36,636 nt of DNA from Bacteroidaceae bacterium (lineage in GTDB: Bacteria > Bacteroidota > Bacteroidia > Bacteroidales > Bacteroidaceae), in contig JAGCFO010000002.1 of NCBI GenBank assembly GCA_017650105.1, forward strand, positions 1-36,636, in the 5' to 3' direction. Shown piece by piece: positions 15,103 through 23,493 of this stretch. Both the position numbers and the translations under genes were made by a program. The notes under the pieces are model-generated. The model did not search any database. It was not told where the DNA came from and saw only the letters and a program-made list of their open reading frames with translations. Every line of letters starts with the position of its first letter. Position 1 is the first letter of the stretch.

Positions 15103-16521
15103 CTAAGGCAACCCGATGCGAAGTCCTATCCGGAGCGATGCCACCCAAGGTTTCCCGGAGTGAATAGTACGCAAATTGGTTTCTGTCGGATACCACGAGA
15201 AATCAGGCTCAAAGAACACATCATATCCTTCCATAAGCGAGTAGGATAATCCCGCATGCGCCTCCAGAGAGTACTGAAACGCACGTTCTTCCTGCTTCTC
15301 CCCATCCAAAGTGGCTGACAGGCAATATTCTCCCGAAGCCCCCACTCCAGCATAGAAAGTCCAGATATCGCTAAGCGGAAGGCGCCCGTTCACACGCAAG
15401 GGGATGCCCAGATATTCCACTTTCTGCTCATACACGCGATTTCCGAACATCGGGATAATGTCTGACTTCAAGCGCGTGAAGGAGAGTCCACTCTCTATGC
15501 CCCAGAACGTACCGAGCCAGTAAGACAAAGTAGCTGAGAGGCTCACAGGCATCTGGTGCCGGAAAGTGCTGTAGGCATAGTCGTACTTAGTGAGCAAGCC
15601 CTTCAGGGAAGGAGCCGCACGGCGCGAAGGAGAAGAGAGCAAGTCGGCATTCATCATGTTTGAGAAGCCTCCTTGGGACGTAGAGCCGGATACGCCTGAA
15701 GCGCTGAGGGCGAGGAGATATTTCGGAGAGGATGATGAAGGTTTTACAAGAATATCCGAAGCGGGATTGCTATGCGGGAAACGTTTCGTGCCCGATGTGT
15801 TTTTCTCTTGAGAAAGAGTGTGCGACGATGCAGCCGAAACGCTATTTTCGCTTACATCCTTCTCAGAAGACGGCACCTTTTTATCTGAAATATCTGCAAA
15901 GTCCTTAGGGGATTCAGCCGATATTTCTGCGGATTCGGATGATTTATCCGCGACGGCTGAGGTTTTTTCCGCAACTTCCGCAAGCTCCTTCTCTTTTCCT
16001 GATGAAGGAAGAGGGGCGTCCCACGTTTCGTTCTGTGCCAGCCATTTTTCCTTCTCCACTTTGCGATATTCTTTCTTCATCTCGCGCGTTTCTTTCTTCA
16101 TCTCGCGAGATTCCTTCTCCATACGGTTTTTTTCCTTCTTCATATTTTCCGCTTGAGTAGGAATCATTTCCTTTACCTGCTCCGGAGTTTCGGGCAGAAG
16201 GAGATCTTCCGACAGAGGGCTGTTTTCCGCTATCTGTTGACTTTCGATATTCGGCGACACATTCTCCTGCACATTGTTGGAGGAGAGAAGAGAGCTCTCT
16301 TCCTTCGTGGGGCGCGTAGCAAAGACTATCAACAGGGCAGCTACAGCAGCAGCGGCAGGAATCAGAAGGAAACGCCTCCTATGCCGAGAGCCGCTTTTCC
16401 CCTTCGGGCGCTTATCCATAGCCGCCCGAATTCCTTCCCAGCCGGCATCGGAAGGAGAGTGCACCTCAGCCCCTTCTAACTTATCCCGAAGGACATCAAG
16501 CCAATCGTTATTCTGTTTCAT
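15103..16521 (-). CDS. Sigma-linked membrane regulator with heptad linker and OM-type barrel domain
   Basis: A 472-residue protein encoded 9 bp after an ECF sigma gene, so probably its anti-sigma factor or partner. Residues 1-47 are a cytoplasmic segment (MKQNNDWLDVLRDKLEGAEV...). Residues of about 51-68 form one membrane helix after a basic RHRRR stretch. Residues 127-160 are a charged helical stretch of five heptads (such as MEKESRE, MKKETRE), encoded by tandem 21-bp repeats identical in type to the intergenic family. A Ser/Lys/Glu-rich linker runs to about 300. The last 160 residues resemble a PorT-like outer-membrane barrel (SATLSYWLGTFWGIESGLSF, FYAGVGASGEYCLSA, VASLRIGLRIGLP). ATG 16521 is used; an in-frame TTG lies 9 bp upstream. 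One chain seems to have both an inner-membrane anchor and a barrel-like end. Confidence 0.72.
   Translation of the reverse strand: MKQNNDWLDVLRDKLEGAEVHSPSDAGWEGIRAAMDKRPKGKSGSRHRRRFLLIPAAAAVAALLIVFATRPTKEESSLLSSNNVQENVSPNIESQQIAENSPLSEDLLLPETPEQVKEMIPTQAENMKKEKNRMEKESREMKKETREMKKEYRKVEKEKWLAQNETWDAPLPSSGKEKELAEVAEKTSAVADKSSESAEISAESPKDFADISDKKVPSSEKDVSENSVSAASSHTLSQEKNTSGTKRFPHSNPASDILVKPSSSSPKYLLALSASGVSGSTSQGGFSNMMNADLLSSPSRRAAPSLKGLLTKYDYAYSTFRHQMPVSLSATLSYWLGTFWGIESGLSFTRLKSDIIPMFGNRVYEQKVEYLGIPLRVNGRLPLSDIWTFYAGVGASGEYCLSATLDGEKQEERAFQYSLEAHAGLSYSLMEGYDVFFEPDFSWYPTETNLRTIHSGKPWVASLRIGLRIGLP
16042..16143 (-). repeat. 21-bp heptad-type repeat, copy F, inside a gene
   Basis: Four and a half tandem 21-bp units starting at 16143, 16122, 16101, 16080 and 16059 encode MKKEKNR, MEKESRE, MKKETRE, MKKEYRK and VEKEKW. 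The DNA units, for example ATGGAGAAGGAATCTCGCGAG, match the intergenic copies base for base over most of their length. The period of seven codons keeps the reading frame, so units could be gained or lost without disrupting the protein. Confidence 0.8.
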
Positions 16522-16530
16522 AGCGTACAA

Positions 16531-17073
16531 TCATTCTCCGTTTTTAATGTATTCTCCTATCCTGAGCGACAACGCCCTACGGGCACGGGCAAGCTGAGAA
16601 GAAGAGCTTTTCTCGTTGATATGCAACATGCGCGCGATATCCCTGTGGCTGAATCCCTCCATACAGAAAAGGTTGAAAACCGTTCTGCATCCCACAGGCA
16701 GCTCAGCTATCATTGTGAGCAGAGTCTGCTCCGAAATCTGGCGTATGCTCTCCACAGCAGGCTCCTCATACGATTCGGCATCCTCGATAGGCACCAGCGA
16801 CAGCGAGTTTTTCTGCCTCAGCTGCGTGAGAGCCGTATTCACCGTGATGCGTTTCATCCACGCAAGCAACGAGCCTTCGCCCCTATAAGAAAAAGAACCA
16901 ATCGTATCAAAAGCCTTCACGAAAGCGTCCTGCAGCACATCCTCGGCGTCATCTTTATCCTGCATATATCGCAGGCAAACTGCGCGAAGTCGAGATGCGC
17001 AAGAACGATACAGCTCACCCCAAGCCGTATCGTCCTTTCGCTTGCATTGCTCAGCCAGACGCCTTTCGTCCAT
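16531..17073 (-). CDS. ECF-type RNA polymerase sigma factor
   Basis: A 180-residue sigma-70 family protein with regions 2 and 4 only. Region 2: ELYRSCASRLRAVCLRYMQDKDDAEDVLQDAFVKAF, then GEGSLLAWMKRITVNTALTQLRQK. Region 4: LPVGCRTVFNLFCMEGFSHRDIARMLHINEKSSSSQLARARRAL, with the helix-turn-helix. It starts 4 bp after the serpin stop codon and ends 9 bp before the membrane regulator, so serpin, sigma and regulator are almost surely read together. Its target promoters cannot be told from this window. ECF factors of this kind usually respond to envelope signals through the adjacent regulator. Confidence 0.95.
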   Translation of the reverse strand: MDERRLAEQCKRKDDTAWGELYRSCASRLRAVCLRYMQDKDDAEDVLQDAFVKAFDTIGSFSYRGEGSLLAWMKRITVNTALTQLRQKNSLSLVPIEDAESYEEPAVESIRQISEQTLLTMIAELPVGCRTVFNLFCMEGFSHRDIARMLHINEKSSSSQLARARRALSLRIGEYIKNGE

Positions 17074-17077
17074 ATTG

Positions 17078-18316
17078 TCAAAGTGAGGAAATCTGTCCTT
17101 CCATTAATACCAAACCTGTGGAGTTCTCAATTAACGTAAAAAGGAAGGGTCTATCCAGCAACAAGGTCTTCTCGGCAGTTTTTGAAGTCTTTGAGGCATC
17201 CATCATATCGGAAAGAGGAGCCCATTCGAGCTGCGTTTGCTGACACAAAGCTATCGGATAAAGATTGGGATCTAACCCCGATAGCACCCCTCTTTCTTCC
17301 CACAAACAGGGAAAGCCCATTCGCAGCCTCGGGAGATTAACTTCCTCCAAACTGAAGTAGTCAAACAAAGGCATCGTCAAATCAACACAAGCCTTACTAC
17401 TGCCGACAACAAGAGAAACCTCACTCACAATGTCGCGCAGGCTATATCCCTCCTTCGGCAGAAAGAGGCACAGCGACGTAATCCCGTTCTTATAAGGAAG
17501 AGCCACAGCCGACATTTTCTCGTTCTCAACAAACGGAAGCGCATCAAAAACGCCCGTAGCCATAAGGTGAGTGGTCTGAGAACCGTCGGAAAGGAAAAAC
17601 GGCTTTTCTACAGTTTCCTTGAAAGGATACCAGAAGGCATCCTTATGTCGCGAAATGCCAAACAGCAGCATCTTCAAATCAGCAGGAAGGGAATAGGAGA
17701 AAAGGTGTGTGGATTCCCAAACTTGCGGCTCATCCCCTTTCATCCAATCCCAAATGTAAGACTTCGTCTCCTCTGTCTGCTCAAAATCCACATAGCTGAT
17801 GTGAGGAGCAATCATGCTGGATTCATCTTGCCAAGAAGAGCTTTCTATCGTGTAGCCTGCTTGTGCCCAAACCGAATGCGAAAAGGTAAGCTCCTTCGAC
17901 AGATTTTCTCTCAAAAATGCCGATGAAAAGGCGAAAAATCGATTTGCCGCTTGCAAATCCTCATATGTCAAACCCATCGATTCCAGCAGTTTTGCCTGCA
18001 CGTCGTCAGTTTCATGTTGGGCAAGCCAGCAGAGAGACATCTGAAGCAGATAAGGAGAGAAAACCACGTTGTTGTCAGCCTCCAACGACTCCAACAAGCG
18101 GGAAGCGAATGAGTCGGCAAACGACGTATCCGATATTTTTTTATCCTTCATCAGGGAAGCCAAAGAAGAGGAATTCTCGGCGTTGGCATCATACTTTTGG
18201 TCAGGATATACAGTGCCATAATCTGCATCGTAATAATCTGCTTGAGAACAACCTGACAACAAAAGTATCGTCAAGAGTGGAGCAAGGAAAAAGATGTTTT
18301 TCGTTTTCATTTTCAT
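17078..18316 (-). CDS. Serpin-family lipoprotein
   Basis: A 412-residue lipoprotein: signal peptide with lipobox LLSGC, lipidated Cys at about residue 23. The serpin fold is recognisable from FADSFASRLLESLEADNNVVFSPYLLQMSLCWLA, MLLFGISRHKDAFWYPF, TTHLMATGVFDALPFV, SAVALPYKNGITSLCLFLPKEG, LPRLRMGF and the closing DRPFLFTLIENSTGLVLMEGQI. Serpins trap serine or cysteine proteases through a reactive loop. Here the loop region (about 360-385, EWAPLSDMMDASKTSKTAEK) lacks the usual GTEAAAAT hinge, so inhibition is uncertain. ATG 18316 or 18310 starts the signal peptide; the frame is open to a TTG at 18340. It lies 4 bp before the sigma gene. Confidence 0.85.
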   Translation of the reverse strand: MKMKTKNIFFLAPLLTILLLSGCSQADYYDADYGTVYPDQKYDANAENSSSLASLMKDKKISDTSFADSFASRLLESLEADNNVVFSPYLLQMSLCWLAQHETDDVQAKLLESMGLTYEDLQAANRFFAFSSAFLRENLSKELTFSHSVWAQAGYTIESSSWQDESSMIAPHISYVDFEQTEETKSYIWDWMKGDEPQVWESTHLFSYSLPADLKMLLFGISRHKDAFWYPFKETVEKPFFLSDGSQTTHLMATGVFDALPFVENEKMSAVALPYKNGITSLCLFLPKEGYSLRDIVSEVSLVVGSSKACVDLTMPLFDYFSLEEVNLPRLRMGFPCLWEERGVLSGLDPNLYPIALCQQTQLEWAPLSDMMDASKTSKTAEKTLLLDRPFLFTLIENSTGLVLMEGQISSL

Positions 18317-18408
18317 TTGATTTTCTACATTAGGTATCAACTACGACTTATTCGCGGGGTGATGTGTGAGTGAATGATTCTCTGTTCAAAGTCAGCAAAC
18401 ACGATGCG

Positions 18409-19914
18409 TTACTCCTCGCTCTGATTCTTCTTTGCCTTGCGGATAAGCGTCAGCAGCTGTGCGCGATAGTTGTTGGGGTCGAACGAGAGCGACTCCTCAA
18501 CGAGTTTTTCAGCCATCTCAAACGAGGCTTCACCCTTGTAGGAAGAGCGGCGTAGCAACATTCCGTAGGCAGCTACGCCTGATGCAAAGCGCAGGTTTTC
18601 GGTAACAGTCTTCTCATTTTCAACCTCCCCTACCAGCACTTTCTTCTGCAGAGGGATGCTTTCGTCTGCCAGACTCTTCTTGTAGCGGAAATCAAATGTT
18701 GCAATTGCCTCCTTCGCCTCTGCTGCAGCGAATTGAGCCGTAGGTATGATTTCGTAAAGAGCGGTTATCGTCTGCCCTGCACCGATTTCTCCCGCATCTT
18801 TCGTGTCGTCTTCAAACTCTTCGTTGCTCATCACCCTGTTTTCGTAGCCGATAAGTCTGTAGCTGTCGACGAGGGTGCTGTCGAACGTCACTTGGCACTT
18901 TGCATCGCTTGCTACCGAAACAAAGCGACTGCGATTTTTCACAAACACGCGCATCATCTCGTCTTCCGAGTCGATGAATTCGTAGGTTCCGTTTCCGCTG
19001 TTGGAAATCTTCTCCATCATATTGTCGTTCAAGTTGCCCGAGCCGAAGCCGCACAACGTGAGGTAGATTCCCTTCGAGGCATACCCCTCAACCAAGCTGA
19101 CGAGGCTGTCGATGTTTGTCACACCCACGTTGAAGTCTCCGTCGGTGCCCATAATGATGCGATTGTTGCCGTCAGGGATGAAGTTTTCCATCGCTTCCGC
19201 GTAAGCCATATGGATGGCTCCTTCCCCGTTGGTGCTTCCGCTTGCCGAGAGTTGCTTGATGGCCTTCTTAATCTTGCTTGCCTGCTTCACGGGGGTGGAC
19301 TCAAGCAGCTTCTTGACAGTTCCCGAATAGGTGACGATGGAAATCCTGTCGTCGGTGTTGAGATTGTCTACAAGCTCAATCATTCCGCTCTTCAGCAGCT
19401 CTAACTTGTCGGAACTGTGCATCGAGCCCGAGACGTCGATGAGGAAAACGTAGTTTGCCTTAGGCATCTCATTCTGTGCCAGCTCTTTTCCTTTCACTCC
19501 CAGGCGGAGAAGCTTGTGGGCAGGCTCCCAAGGGCAGGGCCCCATTTCGGCATTGATGGCTGCCGTATGGCTTCCTACGGGCGAGGGATAGTCGAAGGTA
19601 AAATAGTTGAGATACTCCTCAATGCGCACCATCGAGGGAGAAATCTGGTATCCTCTATCTAAATAGCGGCGCATGATGGCGTAGGAGGCTCCGTCGGCAT
19701 CGATTGAAAACGTGGAAGTGCACTCTTCGGATGCCTTCACGAAGGGATTGTCGGTAAACTCGGCAAACTGATCGTGGTTCTCTTCTTCTCCCATATCAGC
19801 CTTATAGGCAAGTCCATTGGAATCCATTTCATAAACTCCAAAATAGCCATCCGTAGTGCATCCCGACAACAAGGCTGCCGCGCACAACAACGCATAAAAA
19901 CAGTTTCTTTTCAT
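18409..19914 (-). CDS. YfbK-like von Willebrand factor A lipoprotein
   Basis: A 501-residue lipoprotein with lipobox LLSGC (Cys19). Residues of about 55-130 match the N-terminal domain found ahead of the vWA domain in YfbK-type proteins (FSIDADGASYAIMRRYLDRG, VRIEEYLNYFTFDYP). The vWA domain covers about 150-330 with a complete MIDAS motif DVSGS (160-164) and GTDGDFNVG. The C-terminal 150 residues match DUF3520 (ITALYEIIPT, VASDAKCQVTFD, FASGVAAYGMLLRRSSYKG). Such proteins are thought to mediate metal-dependent protein contacts in the envelope. It is followed by the serpin gene after about 90 bp. Repeat copy D lies 150 bp upstream. Confidence 0.92.
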   Translation of the reverse strand: MKRNCFYALLCAAALLSGCTTDGYFGVYEMDSNGLAYKADMGEEENHDQFAEFTDNPFVKASEECTSTFSIDADGASYAIMRRYLDRGYQISPSMVRIEEYLNYFTFDYPSPVGSHTAAINAEMGPCPWEPAHKLLRLGVKGKELAQNEMPKANYVFLIDVSGSMHSSDKLELLKSGMIELVDNLNTDDRISIVTYSGTVKKLLESTPVKQASKIKKAIKQLSASGSTNGEGAIHMAYAEAMENFIPDGNNRIIMGTDGDFNVGVTNIDSLVSLVEGYASKGIYLTLCGFGSGNLNDNMMEKISNSGNGTYEFIDSEDEMMRVFVKNRSRFVSVASDAKCQVTFDSTLVDSYRLIGYENRVMSNEEFEDDTKDAGEIGAGQTITALYEIIPTAQFAAAEAKEAIATFDFRYKKSLADESIPLQKKVLVGEVENEKTVTENLRFASGVAAYGMLLRRSSYKGEASFEMAEKLVEESLSFDPNNYRAQLLTLIRKAKKNQSEE

Positions 19915-20030
19915 AATTCTACCTTTTAGTAATAATGATTCTCTGCCCTATAAATGCAGAAAAGCGGAGAATACTGCATCGGGAAGCTGACTTTTTTTCG
20001 CACTTTTTTCATTTTTTTCGAAAAGATGCC

Positions 20031-20168
20031 TCACGGGCATTTCTCGGCAGGTTTTCCGAGCAAAGAAAAATATTCCTTCTCCATCCCGAATTTTTCCTTC
20101 TCCAGCGCGCGATATTTGTTCTCCAAAAAATTTTTTTCCTTCTCCAAAAAAATTTTTCCCTTCTTCAT
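20031..20168 (-). CDS. Possible 45-codon ORF made of heptad repeats (copy D)
   Basis: The 378 bp between the vWA gene and the M28 peptidase gene hold this ORF and no other credible gene. Five 21-bp units (20064-20168) read MKKGKIF, LEKEKNF, LENKYRA, LEKEKFG and MEKEYFS, followed by ten unrelated codons and TGA. GGAG lies 12 bp before the ATG. It points toward the vWA gene, 116 bp downstream. Whether it is translated is unknown; it could equally be a non-coding repeat that happens to stay open. Confidence 0.3.
   Translation of the reverse strand: MKKGKIFLEKEKNFLENKYRALEKEKFGMEKEYFSLLGKPAEKCP
20064..20168 (-). repeat. 21-bp heptad-type repeat, copy D
   Basis: Five contiguous 21-bp units on the minus strand start at 20168, 20147, 20126, 20105 and 20084. 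It is the longest intergenic run of the family in the window. Units share GGAGAAGGAAAAA or GGAGAACAAATATCGC words with copies A-C and E. Confidence 0.7.
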
Positions 20169-20210
20169 ATTTCGCGCTTCTCCTATCAAATTTTTGCACG
20201 AAGCCGAAAG

Positions 20211-20249
20211 CCCTCTTCCTGCGGCAGGCTTCTGGTATCGGGAAGAGGG
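20211..20249. terminator. Candidate terminator after the M28 gene
   Basis: CCCTCTTCC (20211-20219) pairs perfectly with GGAAGAGGG (20241-20249) over a 21-nt loop. It lies 44 bp past the stop codon of the minus-strand M28 peptidase gene. On the minus strand it is followed only by CTTTCGG, so the T-run is weak. Confidence 0.4.
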
Positions 20250-20292
20250 AGCTGAAGCCTCAAGTGGCTCAAATCGGCTCGGAACCCTCCTC

Positions 20293-21588
20293 TCAATACG
20301 AGGAAATGAAGTCTACAACCAATCGGAACAAAGGTTCGTAGCTGTCGGTAACGGCATGCTGCCAGTTGTCCTCAGTCGTATGATAGAAGGGGAAGGCATC
20401 TCCCTCCTTGTTTTCCACAAAGATGCAGGGAACCCCTCGCACAGCAAAGGGATAATGATCGCTGTTGGCAGCAAGTTCCCCTCGGTTGAGGGAAGTGAAG
20501 TAACCTCCCTTCTCGTTCAGCTTCTCCCACAGCGGGAAAGCAGGCATTCCCTTCTCGCTCAACTCGCAGTAGAGCTGAGGATTGTTGTCGCCTACCATAT
20601 CGATATTAAAGAGGTACTTGATGTTCTCGAGCGGCACGATAGGGTGCTCGACGAAGTAGGTTGAGCCGCGCAGATTGGTGTCTTCGCCCGAGAAAGCTAT
20701 GAACCACACATCGTAAGGGGGCTTGTTCTTCGCGAAATAGGCTGCCAGAGTGATGATGGAGGCCGTTCCCGAAGCATTATCGTTGGCTCCGGCATAGAAA
20801 ACCTTGCGCCCCAGGTTTCCCAGATGATCGTAGTGCGCGGTAAACACGTAACAACTGTCGTGACGCTCTCCTCGCACACACGCAATGACGTTGTTGCTCT
20901 TGTAATCCTTATAGAATCTATTGTCGATGTCCATTCGGGCACTCTTAGCGCCTCGCACAGCGTCGGCCATAGTCCAAATGACGGGTTTGTCAGCCACTTT
21001 CTCAGCGTAAGCCTTGTAGAACTTCAGCGGTGTCTCCCACGTGTAGATAAGCCCGGCGTTTGCACACTCGGCACTCTGCAGACGCTTGAAGTCTGCCGAA
21101 TGTTTGTAAGTGAACCAGAAGTCGCAGACAACGAGCGCGCCTTTATTCTCAGGCTTCTCCAAGTCGGCAAAAAGCCGCTCCGAATCGTAGCGAAGGGTGT
21201 CTACATGATACAGCTTGCACTCATCGTGGATGCCTGGGGAAAACTCGCGCAGCACAAAGTCCTGCCCCGCGACGAGCCGCTTCCCGTCTACCGACATCTT
21301 CATCACCCCGGGAAACGTGTTGACATCCAGGCAGAACGGCTGGGTCATCACTTCGTCTACTCCTGCCTTGCGGAACTCCTTTTCGATGAAGCGCCCCGCC
21401 TTTCTCACGCCGTTCTTGGCATAGCCGCGCCCTTGATAGCGGGCAGAACTCAACTCCTTGACAATTCGCTTATAAGCCGGCAAGTCTTGTGCCTGCAGCG
21501 AAACGGCAACTCCCGACATCAGCAGGGAGAAGCAAATAATCATCAAACTCCTCTTTCGTGTGTCCATATTCTTCTGTTTGAGCCTCAT
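20293..21588 (-). CDS. M28-family zinc aminopeptidase
   Basis: A 431-residue exported metallopeptidase with a signal peptide ending near LQAQ (residue 34). A protease-associated-type region (about 100-235) is inserted before the M28 catalytic core. Zinc and catalytic residues can be read off: H252 and D254 in TAHYDHLG, D270 in GANDNASG, E302-D303 in GEDTNLRGS, D330 in NIDMVG, and H403 in FYHTTEDN. The usual GEE motif is GED here, so the second ligand is Asp. Start 21588 is used; ATG 21567 gives a shorter, more typical signal peptide. The gene follows the C10 protease gene by 41 bp and would release amino acids from peptides in the periplasm. Confidence 0.92.
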   Translation of the reverse strand: MRLKQKNMDTRKRSLMIICFSLLMSGVAVSLQAQDLPAYKRIVKELSSARYQGRGYAKNGVRKAGRFIEKEFRKAGVDEVMTQPFCLDVNTFPGVMKMSVDGKRLVAGQDFVLREFSPGIHDECKLYHVDTLRYDSERLFADLEKPENKGALVVCDFWFTYKHSADFKRLQSAECANAGLIYTWETPLKFYKAYAEKVADKPVIWTMADAVRGAKSARMDIDNRFYKDYKSNNVIACVRGERHDSCYVFTAHYDHLGNLGRKVFYAGANDNASGTASIITLAAYFAKNKPPYDVWFIAFSGEDTNLRGSTYFVEHPIVPLENIKYLFNIDMVGDNNPQLYCELSEKGMPAFPLWEKLNEKGGYFTSLNRGELAANSDHYPFAVRGVPCIFVENKEGDAFPFYHTTEDNWQHAVTDSYEPLFRLVVDFISSY

Positions 21589-21629
21589 TTATTGATAAAT
21601 CCGAATTTCCAAAACGTCACGCACATCGT

Positions 21630-23408
21630 TTATTTGCGAAACACCTTTTTTCCCTTTTCCACAACGATGCCTTGCGAGGCTTCCCTCAGCGGACGTCCCT
21701 GAAGATCGAAGTCTCCCTCCGTCTGCTTCATGTTTTCCTCTTTCTGAAGGCTCCGGATGCCTGTCATCTGCTCGGCTCGAGAGCCTGTGTAGATGCTATC
21801 TCTACCGATGAAGATGGGAATGCTGTCGTTGAGGGTGTGATAAGTATGCATAGGCACGGGAGTAGTCTCTCCCGCAGGAAGTGCGCAAGGTTTCAGGCTC
21901 CAGCGGGTGCCTGGGATGCAGATATCGATAGGGAAGCCTATCATATACCAGCAGTAATAGAGCTCCGAGTAGTTTGTCTGCAGCTCGTCGGGCGTATCTG
22001 CCCAAAGTACGAAGCGCCCGTTTTCATCGTAGAGTCCCACGCCGAAGAGCCCTTCCCAATGAAGGGAGCTGTCGATGTGCGTGAGGTTTGAGTTGGCGCA
22101 GACGATAGTGGAGATATCGGCACGCAGCGTGTCAAATCGGGCTATCGCCTGACAGTCTACTTGGAAGGTATCGGCGTAGAAAATCTGCTCCAGCGTGCCA
22201 ATCGTGTCGGGAGAGATGCGGCAGATGGCTTCGTGGTAGTAGTCGTAGTGCATGTTCGAATAGGGGTACTGCGCATCGAGGGCATAGTAACCGTCGCGCG
22301 AGCCTGACCAACCCCAATTGAAATGATAGAGGTGATTGGCATCCACTCCGTCGATGATGTAGGCGTGTCCCGTGCTGTCGTTGCGTGCTCCACAGAACAA
22401 AATGGGGCGCCTGTTCTCCAGCTCGTTGCAGAGAAGGCTGTCGAACTCCTCTTCGGGGAGGTAATCGCGCAGATAGCGCGACACATAGGGATTGCACTTG
22501 AAGAAATGCCCCAGCGCGTAGGGCACGTCATCGCTATAGGCTCCCGAGCCCGAGAAATCGTAGTTCATATCCACAGATACTCCACAGGCATACATCAGTT
22601 GGCTCACGGCATCGGCATGCGTGTTGGAATAGCTGCCTGCCTCGTAGGAGTCGAGCATGTTTTCCCAGTCAAACGAGACAGCAGCATAGTTGAACGAGCA
22701 TTCGTATCCCCTGCTATTCGACACAAAGGAATGACTCCCCGCGCCTCGGGCAGGATAGTCGTAGTACTTCAGAATCTGCGCCATAGCTGTAGCGACACAC
22801 CCTGCGGGAGGCCTTGTGCCCCTTCCCTCCGAAGGACATTTGGCATTGAAAGGAGCGCCCTGCCCCCATTGTGTGGAGAGCAACGGCTTCACTTCCTTCC
22901 CTCCCCAGCTGGGAAGACCTTGCCGATAGGGTGCTGCCTCCTCCATATTCTCGATATCTGCCCATTGCCGGGCATAGAGATGAAGCAAGTCGACTAACCC
23001 CTGCGACAGCTCTCCCTCACCGAAGACGCCCTCCGAAGACCATCCGAGCACGTCGCGCATCCGTCTGTCGCCCGAAACCACTACGAATGCCCCCTTAGCC
23101 TCATCGTTGAAGATATAGAAAGGTTGCCCCTCCTGAGGCATACGGAAAGCTCCTTCGGGAAGCGCTGAGCGGCCCTCAGCTGCGGAAAGACTCTCGAGCT
23201 GCTGTGCCTGCTGAGGTGTCAGCACGGCACGCGAAAGGGTGTGGCTCCGTTTGTCGTGCGAAAAGAGGAATTGCCTTGCTATCTCCTCTGCCGCATTCTC
23301 CGAACGGTGCTGTGCACTGAGTGCCAACGACATCGCCAGGAATAGGAGCACAAGAGCGCTACGCTTCCGTCTCGGAAAAGCAAGGGGGTGTATGCTAAAT
23401 CGGTTCAT
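21630..23408 (-). CDS. C10-family cysteine protease (streptopain/interpain-like)
   Basis: A 592-residue secreted protease. After the signal peptide (ending near LSAQ, 33) residues of about 34-160 are a Spi-like propeptide, with FYIFNDEAKGAFVVVSGDRRMRDVLG. The catalytic domain has the oxyanion Gln in LLSTQWGQGAPFN (180), catalytic Cys204 in PPAGCVATAMAQ, His348 in GHAYIIDG and the NWGWSG motif (364-369). A C-terminal extension of about 190 residues ends in a short tail (FDLQGRPLRE...GIVVEKGKKVF) like T9SS tails in Prevotella. Interpain A and SpeB are relatives that degrade host proteins, so a role in protein scavenging or virulence is likely. It starts 7 bp after a 25-codon ORF and lies between a transglutaminase-like gene and an M28 peptidase gene. 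Confidence 0.94.
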   Translation of the reverse strand: MNRFSIHPLAFPRRKRSALVLLFLAMSLALSAQHRSENAAEEIARQFLFSHDKRSHTLSRAVLTPQQAQQLESLSAAEGRSALPEGAFRMPQEGQPFYIFNDEAKGAFVVVSGDRRMRDVLGWSSEGVFGEGELSQGLVDLLHLYARQWADIENMEEAAPYRQGLPSWGGKEVKPLLSTQWGQGAPFNAKCPSEGRGTRPPAGCVATAMAQILKYYDYPARGAGSHSFVSNSRGYECSFNYAAVSFDWENMLDSYEAGSYSNTHADAVSQLMYACGVSVDMNYDFSGSGAYSDDVPYALGHFFKCNPYVSRYLRDYLPEEEFDSLLCNELENRRPILFCGARNDSTGHAYIIDGVDANHLYHFNWGWSGSRDGYYALDAQYPYSNMHYDYYHEAICRISPDTIGTLEQIFYADTFQVDCQAIARFDTLRADISTIVCANSNLTHIDSSLHWEGLFGVGLYDENGRFVLWADTPDELQTNYSELYYCWYMIGFPIDICIPGTRWSLKPCALPAGETTPVPMHTYHTLNDSIPIFIGRDSIYTGSRAEQMTGIRSLQKEENMKQTEGDFDLQGRPLREASQGIVVEKGKKVFRK

Positions 23409-23415
23409 CTGTCAA

Positions 23416-23493
23416 TTATTCCTTCTCGAAAAAAATTTTTTCTTTCTTCATCTCGCGCGCTTCCTTCTTCATATCGCGAGATTCTTTCTTCAT
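23416..23493 (-). CDS. 25-codon repeat-encoded ORF ahead of the C10 protease (copy E)
   Basis: A short ORF made of heptads MKKESRD, MKKEARE and MKKEKIF followed by FEKE and TAA. A strong Shine-Dalgarno, AAAAGGAGG, lies 8 bp before its ATG and overlaps the stop codon of the transglutaminase-like gene. Its own stop is 7 bp before the C10 start. Strong SD sites are uncommon in Bacteroidetes, so this placement suggests real, coupled translation. It may be a leader peptide or only a spacer that keeps ribosomes moving. All units are members of the dispersed 21-bp family. Confidence 0.45.
   Translation of the reverse strand: MKKESRDMKKEAREMKKEKIFFEKE

Noticed and set aside
510..23493. CRISPR array
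   Set aside because: The 21-bp units are contiguous without unique spacers, and no cas gene is present.
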